Below, piece after piece: positions 10,124-17,470 of a stretch of 64,000 nt of DNA. Made by a program: the position numbers and the translations under genes. The number at the start of each line of letters is the position of its first letter. Within the stretch, counting starts at the first letter, position 1. The DNA lies in the NCBI RefSeq assembly GCF_042680565.1, contig NZ_JBHUEJ010000016.1, positions 62,001-126,000 on the forward strand, given 5' to 3'. Source of the DNA: Ottowia flava. GTDB lineage: Bacteria; Pseudomonadota; Gammaproteobacteria; Burkholderiales; Burkholderiaceae_C. The notes beneath the pieces were generated by a model. That model had not been told where the DNA came from and searched no databases. It worked only from the letters and a program-made list of their open reading frames with translations.

Positions 10124-10921
10124 TCAGCGGTACAGGCGCGGCACCCGACCGGCGACCGGCTGCAACGCGAACACCGCACAGGCCAGCCACGCGCCAGCCC
10201 AGAGAAAGCCCGCCGCCACATCGCTCAGGTAGTGCACGCCCAGCACCACGCGGCTGGTGCCCACACAGACGATCACGGCCGCCACCACCAGGGCGCCCAA
10301 GCCCTGCACCGCCGGCGCCGAGCGACGGCACAGCAGCCAGGCCAGCAGGCCGAACACCATCATCGCGCCCGCCGCATGCCCGCTGGGAAAGCTGAACCCG
10401 GTCACCAACGTATCGCCCACCGTGCTGGGCCTGGGGCGGGCGATCGCCTGCTTGAGCACCTGCACCCACTGGCTGTTCAGGCTGGTCGCCAGCAACCAGC
10501 CCCAGGCCAGCGTGCCCCTGCGACGAAGGGTCAGCACCAGCGCGACCAGCAGGACGAAGGCGATCATCGGCGGCCCACTGGTCAGCTCGCCCAGCCGCGT
10601 CGCCGCCGCACCCCAGCCATCGGCGCGCATCGCCGCGCCCCAGGCCGCACCCTGTTGGTCCCAAGCCAGCACGGCCGGGTGATAGCCCTGGGCCACCATC
10701 CACGTCAGCGCAACGGCCAGCAAAGCCAGCGCGCCCGCCAGCCAGAGCCAGCCGCTGCCTGCGGCGCGCACGTGCACGCGGCCCGGCGCCGGCCGTCGCA
10801 CGCGCCAGGCGAAGCCCAGCGCGAGCAGGAACAACAGCACCAGCGCCCAAGGCGCCAAGGGGCTCAGCCAGTGGTGAAGGGTTTGCGCCAGCGACGTCAG
10901 GCCGGACCCGGTCGAATTCAT
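10124..10921 (-). CDS. PAP2-family phosphatase
   Basis: The 265-residue integral membrane protein has the complete acid phosphatase signature in order: KQAIARPRP, PSGHAAG, and SRVVLGVHYLSD, which holds the catalytic His and Asp. Hydrophobic segments surround them. PAP2 membrane enzymes dephosphorylate lipids such as undecaprenyl diphosphate or phosphatidic acid; the substrate here cannot be told. The ATG at 10921 gives a short N-terminus before the first membrane helix. It lies downstream of oxyR on the same strand with an 88-bp gap. Confidence 0.85.
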   Translation of the reverse strand: MNSTGSGLTSLAQTLHHWLSPLAPWALVLLFLLALGFAWRVRRPAPGRVHVRAAGSGWLWLAGALALLAVALTWMVAQGYHPAVLAWDQQGAAWGAAMRADGWGAAATRLGELTSGPPMIAFVLLVALVLTLRRRGTLAWGWLLATSLNSQWVQVLKQAIARPRPSTVGDTLVTGFSFPSGHAAGAMMVFGLLAWLLCRRSAPAVQGLGALVVAAVIVCVGTSRVVLGVHYLSDVAAGFLWAGAWLACAVFALQPVAGRVPRLYR

Positions 10922-11009
10922 CCTTCGGCCCCGCGCGCCGACACCGCCACGCCCCCCAGGGCCGCGCCCACCGCGCCTTGGGTGGCGCTGCCCCACACGG
11001 CGAGTGGCA

Positions 11010-11993
11010 TCACTGGCTGAGGCGCGTCACGCCCGGCAGCTCGCAGGCATACACCGCGTTGCGCAAGGCGGCGATCGCCTCGTAGCGGGTGAAGCTGCGG
11101 CGCCAGGCCAACACCACGCGCCGCGTCGGCGGCGCGCTGTGTCCGTCGCCATCCAGAATAGGCAGGTAGCGCACGAACTGCTCGTCGCTGTGCGCCCCCA
11201 TCGGACGGCCATCGGCCGCTCCATCCAATTGGCCCGGCGGCACCGACAGACGCGGCACCAGGGTCACGCCCATGCCAGCAGCGACCATGTGCTTGATGGT
11301 CTCCAGCGACGAGCCTTCAAAACTCTTGCGAATGCCTTCCGCATTGCTGGCGTAGCGGGCGAATTCGGGGCACACCTCCAGCACATGGTCGCGGAAACAA
11401 TGGCCCGTGCCCAGCAGCAACATGGTCTCGTTCTTGAGCTGCTCGCTCGACACCGCCGGCAGTTTTCCCAGTGCATGGCCCACCGGCACCGCGGCGACAA
11501 AGGGCTCGTCGTACAGCGGGGCGATCGCCAGGCCGGTGTCGGGAAAGGGCTCGGCCAGGATCGCGCAATCGATCTCACCCATGCGCAGCATCTCCAGCAG
11601 GCGGACGGTGAAGTTCTCCTGCAGCATCAGCGGCATCTGGGGCGTGCGCTCAATGATCTGGCGCACCAGGTCCGGCAGCAGGTAGGGGCCAATGGTGTAG
11701 ATCACGCCCAACCGCAGCGGGCCACCCAGCGGGTCCTTGCCGCGCTGCGCAATTTCCTTGATCTCGGCAGCCTGCTCCAGCACGCTTTGGGCCTGGCGCA
11801 CGATCTGCTCGCCCAGTGGCGTCACCGTCACTTCGCCCGCGCTGCGCTCGAACAGCTTGATGTCCAGCTCTTCCTCCAGCTTCTTGACCGCCACCGACAA
11901 GGTCGGCTGCGAGACAAAGCAGGCTTCCGCGGCCTTGCCGAAGTGCTTCTCACGGGCGACGGCAACGATGTACTTGAGTTCGGTCAGGGTCAT
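11010..11993 (-). CDS. oxyR: Hydrogen peroxide-inducible transcriptional activator OxyR
   Basis: This LysR-type regulator senses peroxide through a disulfide. The 327-residue product has the N-terminal helix-turn-helix (ELKYIVAVAREKHFGKAA, FVSQPTLSVAVKKLEEEL). The redox site reads GTGHCFRDHVLEVC, with cysteines at residues 199 and 208 by direct count, the same positions as in E. coli OxyR. That makes OxyR far more likely than another LysR member. The recG-oxyR neighbourhood on one strand fits this. No catalase or peroxidase gene is in the window. Start is the ATG at 11993, six residues before the HTH. Confidence 0.93.
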   Translation of the reverse strand: MTLTELKYIVAVAREKHFGKAAEACFVSQPTLSVAVKKLEEELDIKLFERSAGEVTVTPLGEQIVRQAQSVLEQAAEIKEIAQRGKDPLGGPLRLGVIYTIGPYLLPDLVRQIIERTPQMPLMLQENFTVRLLEMLRMGEIDCAILAEPFPDTGLAIAPLYDEPFVAAVPVGHALGKLPAVSSEQLKNETMLLLGTGHCFRDHVLEVCPEFARYASNAEGIRKSFEGSSLETIKHMVAAGMGVTLVPRLSVPPGQLDGAADGRPMGAHSDEQFVRYLPILDGDGHSAPPTRRVVLAWRRSFTRYEAIAALRNAVYACELPGVTRLSQ

Positions 11994-12120
11994 GCAATCT
12001 CTGCTCGCGAAGCCGGGCGGCCAGCAGCAGCATGATCGCACAACGCCCGCGCATCGCGGAGGCCAAATCCCACTGTCGGTGGGGCCACTCAGGTCGGCAC
12101 ACAAGGGCGCGCGGCGGCGC

Positions 12121-14229
12121 TCACGCCTTCAGATAATCCGCCCGTTCGCCCAGCCAGCGATCGACGTGGCGTGCGGCGAGATCAGGAAATTCATCCAGCA
12201 TTCGCGGCGCCGCCTCGCGCGCCCATTCCAGCAGGGGCGCATCGTCCTGCAAATCGGCAAAGCGCAGCAGCGCGGCGCCGCTTTGGCGCGCGCCCAGGAA
12301 CTCGCCCGGGCCGCGGATGTCCAGGTCGCGCCGGGCGATCTCGAAGCCGTCGGTCGTCTCGGCCATCGCCCGCAGGCGGGCACGCGCCGTCTCGCCCAGA
12401 CGGCCGCCTTCGGGTGCCGAATACATCAGGACGCAGGCCGATGCCGCAGCGCCGCGGCCCACGCGCCCGCGCAGCTGGTGCAGCTGGCTGAGGCCAAAGC
12501 GCTCGCCGTGTTCGATCACCATCAGGCTGGCGTTGGGCACGTCCACGCCCACTTCGATCACCGTGGTGCTGACCAGCACCGCCATCTGACCGGCGCTGAA
12601 CAGCGACATCACCGCCTTCTTCTCGGCCGGTGGCATGCGCGAATGCAGCAGCCCCACCATCGCCTCAGGCAGCGCTGCAGACAGCTCGGCGTGTGTTTCG
12701 GTGGCGTTGCTCAGGTCCAGCGCCTCGCTCTCTTCGATCAGCGGGCAGACCCAGTACACCTGCCGGCCCTGCGCCACTTGCGCGCGGATGCGCTCGATCA
12801 CCTCAGCGCGGCGCTGTTCGCTGACCAGCTTGGTGACCACCGGCGTGCGCCCGGGCGGCAGTTCGTCCAGCGTCGACACGTCCAGGTCGGCGTAATAGCT
12901 CATGGCCAGCGTGCGCGGGATCGGCGTGGCACTCATCATCAGCATGTGTGGCTCTTGCGCGACCTGCTTATCATCCCCTGCCCGCTCCGTTTCCGATAGC
13001 TTGTTGCGCAGAGCCAGCCTTTGTTCCACGCCGAAACGGTGCTGCTCGTCGATGATGGCCAACCCCAGGCGGCGGAACTTGACCTGCGCCTGGATGACCG
13101 CGTGCGTGCCGATCACCAGCGCCGCCTCACCGCTGTCGATCAGCGCCAGCATCTCGCCGCGCGCCTTCTTTTTCTGGCTACCGGTCAGCCAGGCGACGCG
13201 CTGGCCGCGCGCTTCCAGCAGCGGCGCCAGCCAGTCCACCAGTTTCGCGAAATGCTGCTCGGCCAGGATCTCGGTCGGCGCCATCAGCGCGCACTGCCAG
13301 CCCGCGTCGATGGCGACGCACGCCGCCAGCGCGGCCACCACCGTCTTGCCACTGCCGACGTCACCTTGCAGCAGGCGGTGCATGGGCTGGGTGCGCGCCA
13401 GATCCTGCGCGATCTCCTCGCCCACGCGGCGCTGCGCGCCCGTCAAACCAAAGGGCAACGCGGCCAGCAGCTGCTCATGCAATCCGCCAGCCTGTGATGG
13501 CAACACCGGCGCGCGCAGCCGGTGGCGCGCGCGCCGCGCCTGCAACTGCGACAACTGCTGCGCCAGCAGCTCTTCGGCCTTCAGGCGCTGCCACGCTGGG
13601 TGGGTGTGGTCTTCCAGCTGCACCAGCGCCACGTCGGGCGCTGGGTGATGCAAAAAAGCTAGCGCCTTGCGCAGTTCCCACAAGGGTTTTCCTCTGATTT
13701 CACCCAGAATCTCGGGTGGCACGGTGGCCGACAAGTCGGCCTGCGCCAGCCCGGCGCCCACGGCCTTGCGCAGGTAGGCTTGGGGCAACCCGGCCACCGT
13801 CGGGTACACCGGCGTCAGCGCCTCGGGCAATGCGCCGCCGGCCGCGCGCACCGTGGGGTGCATCATGGTCAGGCCGCCAAAGCCGCCGCGCAGTTCGCCC
13901 CGCACGCGGATTCGCGTGCCCACCGCCATCTGCTTTTGCTGCGAAGGGTAGAAATTGAAGAAGCGCAGCACGCAGCTGTCGCTGCCGTCGTTAACGCTGA
14001 CCAGCAACTGCCGGCGCGGGCGAAAGCTGACTTCCTGCTGCGTCACTTCGCCCTCGATCTGCACCGTGTCGCCGTCCAGCGCGTCGGCCAGGCGCACCAC
14101 GCGCGTCTCGTCTTCGTAGCGCAGCGGTAGGTGCAGCGCCAGGTCGATCGGGCGCACCAGACCCAGCTTGCGCAGCGCTTTTTGCGGAACGCTGAGCTTG
14201 TCGGGGGCGGGCTTGGCCGAAGCGGGCAT
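12121..14229 (-). CDS. recG: ATP-dependent DNA helicase RecG
   Basis: RecG remodels stalled replication forks and Holliday junctions. The 702-residue product has the N-terminal wedge/OB region, then Walker A RLLQGDVGSGKTVVA, the DEQH box AIIDEQHRFG, motif III MMSATPIPRTLAMSYYADLD, TTVIEVGVDVPNASLMVIEH and QLRGRVGRG. Between LALR and HMLMM there is an extra segment of about 18 residues (about 406-424, RNKLSETERAGDDKQVAQEP) compared with the usual short linker. Its first part is coded by a dispersed repeat (12991-13020). The ATG at 14229 is chosen by homology; queA is divergent 61 bp away. Confidence 0.96.
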   Translation of the reverse strand: MPASAKPAPDKLSVPQKALRKLGLVRPIDLALHLPLRYEDETRVVRLADALDGDTVQIEGEVTQQEVSFRPRRQLLVSVNDGSDSCVLRFFNFYPSQQKQMAVGTRIRVRGELRGGFGGLTMMHPTVRAAGGALPEALTPVYPTVAGLPQAYLRKAVGAGLAQADLSATVPPEILGEIRGKPLWELRKALAFLHHPAPDVALVQLEDHTHPAWQRLKAEELLAQQLSQLQARRARHRLRAPVLPSQAGGLHEQLLAALPFGLTGAQRRVGEEIAQDLARTQPMHRLLQGDVGSGKTVVAALAACVAIDAGWQCALMAPTEILAEQHFAKLVDWLAPLLEARGQRVAWLTGSQKKKARGEMLALIDSGEAALVIGTHAVIQAQVKFRRLGLAIIDEQHRFGVEQRLALRNKLSETERAGDDKQVAQEPHMLMMSATPIPRTLAMSYYADLDVSTLDELPPGRTPVVTKLVSEQRRAEVIERIRAQVAQGRQVYWVCPLIEESEALDLSNATETHAELSAALPEAMVGLLHSRMPPAEKKAVMSLFSAGQMAVLVSTTVIEVGVDVPNASLMVIEHGERFGLSQLHQLRGRVGRGAAASACVLMYSAPEGGRLGETARARLRAMAETTDGFEIARRDLDIRGPGEFLGARQSGAALLRFADLQDDAPLLEWAREAAPRMLDEFPDLAARHVDRWLGERADYLKA
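12991..13020 (+). repeat. Partial dispersed repeat embedded in recG
   Basis: The plus strand reads TTCCGATAGCTTGTTGCGCA then GAGCCAGCC, matching the first half of the family consensus. It lies antisense in recG exactly where the protein has a lineage-odd insertion before motif III. Shorter than full copies, so less certain. Confidence 0.5.
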
Positions 14230-14290
14230 GGGACAATTCTGCCTTCGCCGACACACCTTCTTGGCACGGGCCCGTCCGGCCCTCAAGCCC

Positions 14291-15355
14291 ATGCGCACCT
14301 TCACCACGAGCGACTTCGACTTCGCTCTGCCGCCCGAGCTCATCGCCCAGCACCCCGCCGCCGAACGCAGCGCCTCGCGCCTGCTTGATGGCAGCGGCCC
14401 CACACCCGTCGACCGCGTGTTCCGCGAACTGCCCACGCTGATGCGCGCGGGTGATCTGCTGGTCTTCAACGACACCCAGGTGGTGAAAGCCCGTCTCTTT
14501 GGAGAAAAGGCCACCGGCGGCAAGCTCGAACTGCTGATCGAGCGCGTGCTGCCCGACGGCACCGTGGCCGCGCACATGAAGGTCAGCAAAAAACCGCCGG
14601 TGGGCGCACTGCTGCACATGGACGGTGGCGCCACCGCCGAACTGCTCGGCCGCTGGCCCGACGCGCAGGGCCCGCTGTTCCACCTGCGCCTGTCGCAGGA
14701 CGCCTACCAGCTCATGGCGGCGCACGGCCACATGCCGCTGCCGCCCTACATCGAACGCAACCAGGCGCACGCCGACCCCGACGCGGCCGAGGATGCCGAG
14801 CGCTACCAGACGGTTTTCGCCAAAAACCCCGGCGCCGTCGCCGCCCCCACCGCGGCCCTGCATTTCGACGAAGCGGTGCTGGCCGCGCTCGACGCGCGCG
14901 GCGTGCAGCGCGCCGCCGTCACCCTGCACGTCGGCGCAGGCACCTTCCAGCCCGTGAAGAGCGACCACATCGCCGACCACGTGATGCACCGCGAGCGCTA
15001 CCACGTGCCGCCCGCCACGCAGCAGGCCATCGCCGACTGCCGCGCGCGCGGCGGCCGCGTGGTGGCCGTAGGCACGACCAGCGTGCGCACGCTGGAAAGC
15101 TGGGCCCAGCGTGGCGAGCCCAGCGGCGACACCGGCATCTTCATCACGCCCGGCTACGACTGGCAGGTGGTGGATGCGCTGATCACCAACTTCCACCTGC
15201 CGCGCAGCACGCTGATGATGCTGGTCAGCGCTTTCTCGGGCTACGACCACATCATGGCGCTGTACCGCCACGCCATCGCCGAGCGCTACCGCTTCTTCAG
15301 CTACGGCGACGCGATGTGGCTGGTGCGCCAGAGCGCGCCGTCGCCTACCGCCTGA
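14291..15355 (+). CDS. queA: S-adenosylmethionine:tRNA ribosyltransferase-isomerase
   Basis: QueA adds the ribosyl part of SAM to 7-aminomethyl-deazaguanine in tRNA, forming epoxyqueuosine. The 354-residue protein has the family blocks FDFALPPELIAQHPA, LLVFNDTQVVKARLFG, TAALHFDEAVLAALDARG, HVGAGTFQPVK and ITNFHLPRSTLMMLVSAF. Length is normal. tgt, the preceding step of queuosine synthesis, lies about 9 kb away at 24468 rather than next door. The last 36 bp of this gene, with the following repeat, are duplicated in tandem immediately downstream. Confidence 0.96.
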   Translation: MRTFTTSDFDFALPPELIAQHPAAERSASRLLDGSGPTPVDRVFRELPTLMRAGDLLVFNDTQVVKARLFGEKATGGKLELLIERVLPDGTVAAHMKVSKKPPVGALLHMDGGATAELLGRWPDAQGPLFHLRLSQDAYQLMAAHGHMPLPPYIERNQAHADPDAAEDAERYQTVFAKNPGAVAAPTAALHFDEAVLAALDARGVQRAAVTLHVGAGTFQPVKSDHIADHVMHRERYHVPPATQQAIADCRARGGRVVAVGTTSVRTLESWAQRGEPSGDTGIFITPGYDWQVVDALITNFHLPRSTLMMLVSAFSGYDHIMALYRHAIAERYRFFSYGDAMWLVRQSAPSPTA

Positions 15356-15547
15356 GTTACAAGCCATTTAGGCCTGTAAGCCGCGCGCAGCAAGCGCGGG
15401 CAGCTATTCTTTTAGAGACCGCAACGCGGTGTACTGGTGCGCCAAGGCGACCCGTCGCACAGCCCCTGAATTTCAAGCCTTCTAGGCCTCCAAGCCGCGT
15501 GCAGCAAGCGCGACGAGCTATTCTTTCAGGAGGAATGGCAGCCTGCG
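15320..15547. repeat. Diverged 114-bp tandem duplication of queA 3' end plus dispersed repeat
   Basis: CTGGTGCGCCA occurs at 15320 and again at 15434, and AGCTATTCTTT at 15402 and 15516, always 114 bp apart. Unit 1 contains the true queA C-terminus (LVRQSAPSPTA then stop) and an inverted dispersed repeat. Unit 2 repeats both in diverged form and would code LVRQGDPSHSP then stop. The inverted repeats have the reverse-strand core AATAGCTGCCCGCGCTTGC in unit 1 and AATAGCTCGTCGCGCTTGC in unit 2. Confidence 0.75.
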
Positions 15548-15551
15548 ATCT

Positions 15552-15950
15552 TCAATCGTCCACCCGCCGCCGCAGCGCCTTCACTTGCGAGCGCTGGGCC
15601 TTGCCTTCCAGTCGCCGCTGCTTTGAGCCGTAGGTCGGCTTGGTCGGGCGGCGGATTTCGGGCACCTGCGCCGCCTCATCCACGATGGCCTGCAGGCGCT
15701 CCAGCGCCAGGGCGCGGTTCTGCTCCTGCGTGCGGGCGGACTGCGCCTTGATCAACAGCACGCCTTCCTTGGTCACGCGGCGCCCAGGCAGCGCCAGCAG
15801 GCGCTCCTTCACCGCCGCGGGCAGCGACGAGGCCTGGATGTCGAAGCGCAGGTGCACCGCCGTCGACACCTTGTTGACGTTCTGCCCGCCCGGCCCCTGC
15901 GCCCGCACGGCCGTCCATTCGACCTCGCCTTCCTTCACCTGGCACGCCAC
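15552..15950 (-). CDS. arfB: Peptidyl-tRNA hydrolase ArfB (ribosome rescue)
   Basis: ArfB enters stalled ribosomes and hydrolyses peptidyl-tRNA. The 132-residue product has the release-factor catalytic loop GPGGQNVNKVST and a long basic C-terminal tail (TYGSKQRRLEGKAQRSQV) that contacts the mRNA channel. Length is slightly shorter than the E. coli protein (about 140). The only plausible in-frame start is GTG at 15950, three codons after the TAG of the upstream gene in the same frame; a second GTG lies four codons later. Translation is probably coupled to the upstream pseudouridine-synthase homologue. Confidence 0.88.
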   Translation of the reverse strand: MACQVKEGEVEWTAVRAQGPGGQNVNKVSTAVHLRFDIQASSLPAAVKERLLALPGRRVTKEGVLLIKAQSARTQEQNRALALERLQAIVDEAAQVPEIRRPTKPTYGSKQRRLEGKAQRSQVKALRRRVDD

Positions 15951-15959
15951 GCGCCACCC

Positions 15960-16721
15960 CTAGAAGCGCTCGCCCATCGGCAGGTAACGCCACTGCCCCA
16001 CCGGCAGCCCCGCCATCGGCACGCGGCCCAGGCGGATGCGCCGCAGCGCCTGCAGTTGCAGCCCCACCTGCGCGCACATCCACTCCACACGCTCGGGCGC
16101 GATGCCCTTCATGGCCAAGCGCAGCCGCGTTTCGCTCTGCCAGCTCACGCGCGCAGGCGGCAGCGGCCGACCGGCCCAGACCAGGCCGTGACCCAGGCGC
16201 GCCAAGCCGCCAGGAGCCATGCCGTCCCTACCCTGCACTTCGGCGATCAGTTCCTGTTCGACAAACGCCGCGTCTTCCGTCAGCTTGCGCACCACCCCCG
16301 GCGCCTGGCTGAACACGCACAGACCGCTGGCCGGTGTGGGCAGCGGCATCAGCGCCTGCAACCCGCGCAGGTGCGCCGTGCTCAAGCGAATGCCCGACGT
16401 GTCACCCGACCAGTGCGCCGCTTCGGTCAGCTGATCCAGCGCGGCTTGGGTCGACACCCCCGCGGGTTTGTGCAGCAGCAGCGTGGCAGGCAGCACCGGC
16501 TGCAAACGCGTCGGCAGAGGCGCCTGCCCATCCACCTCGACACTCTGACCGGGCGCCACGCGCTCCTGCGGCGTGCGCACGCACACCCCATCCACCCGCA
16601 CCCAGCCTTCGGCGATGTACTGCTCGGCCTGGCGCCGCGAGCAGGTCAGCAGCGCGGCGACGGCCTTGGCCAGACGCTGGCCTTCGGGTTCGCTGGGTGA
16701 TGTGCCTGCGGCGGCGGTCAC
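15960..16721 (-). CDS. RsuA/RluB-family pseudouridine synthase homologue lacking the catalytic Asp
   Basis: The 253-residue protein has an S4 RNA-binding domain (about residues 15-62, CSRRQAEQYIAEGWVRVDG), the HKPAGVS motif and a C-terminus of family type (LRRIRLGRVPMAGLPVGQWR). The catalytic loop is abnormal: where the RluB-type paralogue at 58898-59716 reads GRLDIDSTGLL, this one reads MPLPTPASGLC, so the catalytic Asp position is Pro128. The later EKEYLV motif is EQELIA. It may bind RNA without modifying it. The start is GTG at 16721, overlapping the preceding small gene by 4 bp (GTGA); its TAG is 9 bp before the arfB start in the same frame. Confidence 0.85.
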   Translation of the reverse strand: MTAAAGTSPSEPEGQRLAKAVAALLTCSRRQAEQYIAEGWVRVDGVCVRTPQERVAPGQSVEVDGQAPLPTRLQPVLPATLLLHKPAGVSTQAALDQLTEAAHWSGDTSGIRLSTAHLRGLQALMPLPTPASGLCVFSQAPGVVRKLTEDAAFVEQELIAEVQGRDGMAPGGLARLGHGLVWAGRPLPPARVSWQSETRLRLAMKGIAPERVEWMCAQVGLQLQALRRIRLGRVPMAGLPVGQWRYLPMGERF

Positions 16722-16873
16722 AGCGAGCGCGCCTTGACGGCGGCCGCGGCCTGCGCAATCAAATCGCGCCCGACTAGCGCTGGCGCACGAGCGGCGATCT
16801 GGTTGGGAGGAATTTTCAGGAGGTTGAGGCGCTGGCGCTTGTCTTGGGTGGCGGGAGCCGATGGAGATGTCAT
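16718..16873 (-). CDS. Small hypothetical protein (51 aa)
   Basis: A 51-residue frame starting at the ATG at 16873 (MTSPSAPATQDKRQRLNLLK) ends in TGA overlapping the GTG of the pseudouridine-synthase homologue. That 4-bp overlap argues it is translated and coupled. The sequence is basic then Ala-rich, with no signal peptide or membrane segment. I do not recognise a family. It would be the first gene of a three-gene unit with the synthase homologue and arfB. The evidence is the overlap and reading direction, not homology. Confidence 0.5.
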   Translation of the reverse strand: MTSPSAPATQDKRQRLNLLKIPPNQIAARAPALVGRDLIAQAAAAVKARSL

Positions 16874-17029
16874 GGGGTAGATGTTACGCAGCGAAGCCAA
16901 TCAAGTCTTGCTGATCGTGTGGTGCACACATCCGTGGTCGAAAAACGCAAAGAAGCGGTCACTTAGATCTGAAATCTCAAGATCAGCAGCCAGCCCAATG
17001 ACGACATTGCGATAGCAAAGACGGTTCTG

Positions 17030-17260
17030 CAGCGGTTGGGCGTCCGCCTTCGGATGTTTCAACGCAGTTGAAGTCTGTGCAGAAGGAAAACTCCGGCGGG
17101 CAGGGCGAGGTGGATGGCCAGCGCCAGTCCACGCGCATGATTGCCACCGTGGGCTCGGTCGCTGAAATCAGCGCCATCCGGTGCCGCTGTCGGATGGCCG
17201 CTGGGTGCGGCTGGACCAGATCGCTCGGGTCGAGTCCGGTCACGTGCTGCTGATCGACAG
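17030..17260 (+). pseudogene. Remnant of an RND efflux pump (AcrB/HAE1-type) inner-membrane subunit
   Basis: Two overlapping frames carry consecutive parts of an RND porter domain: DVSTQLKSVQKENSGGQ with RMIATVGSVAEISAI (about 17056-17178), then after a shift PLSDGRWVRLDQIARVE (about 17180-17235). Known transporters have the same order, with a Gly-rich segment, IATV, then LSDGRxxRLDQ. Nothing of the rest of a pump of roughly 1000 residues is visible nearby. This is a short decayed fragment; the assignment rests on pattern memory only. Confidence 0.45.
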
Positions 17261-17409
17261 CAATCAGGATGGTCGTGCCGTTTCCATCGGCAACCTGCTG
17301 ATCACACGCATGGTGATGCGCGGTGTCCATCTGCTTTGTCGTGAGTTCCGAGGATATACAAAAGCTGTAAGCAGTGGCAACATGGAGCGCCCTCGCGCAC
17401 GCAGGGATT

Positions 17410-17470
17410 AAAAAAACTATCAAAACCATAGCTGCTTGCGCCTGCCGGATGGGCGCTGGAGGCCAAAAAG
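17410..17470 (+). repeat. Dispersed repeat copy forming the leader of the Kelch gene
   Basis: After an A/T-rich stretch it reads CATAGCTGCTTGCGCCTGCC then GGATGGGCGCTGGAGGCCAAAAAG, running straight into the ATG at 17471. GGAGG at 17458-17462 is eight bases before the start codon, an ideal Shine-Dalgarno spacing, so the repeat appears to supply the ribosome-binding site. Confidence 0.7.

Noticed and set aside
13651..13710. A second possible dispersed repeat inside recG (AAAAAAGCTAGCGCCTTGCG).
   Set aside because: The core differs in spacing, and the protein segment ELRKALAFLHHPAPD is ordinary RecG sequence, so no insertion is indicated.
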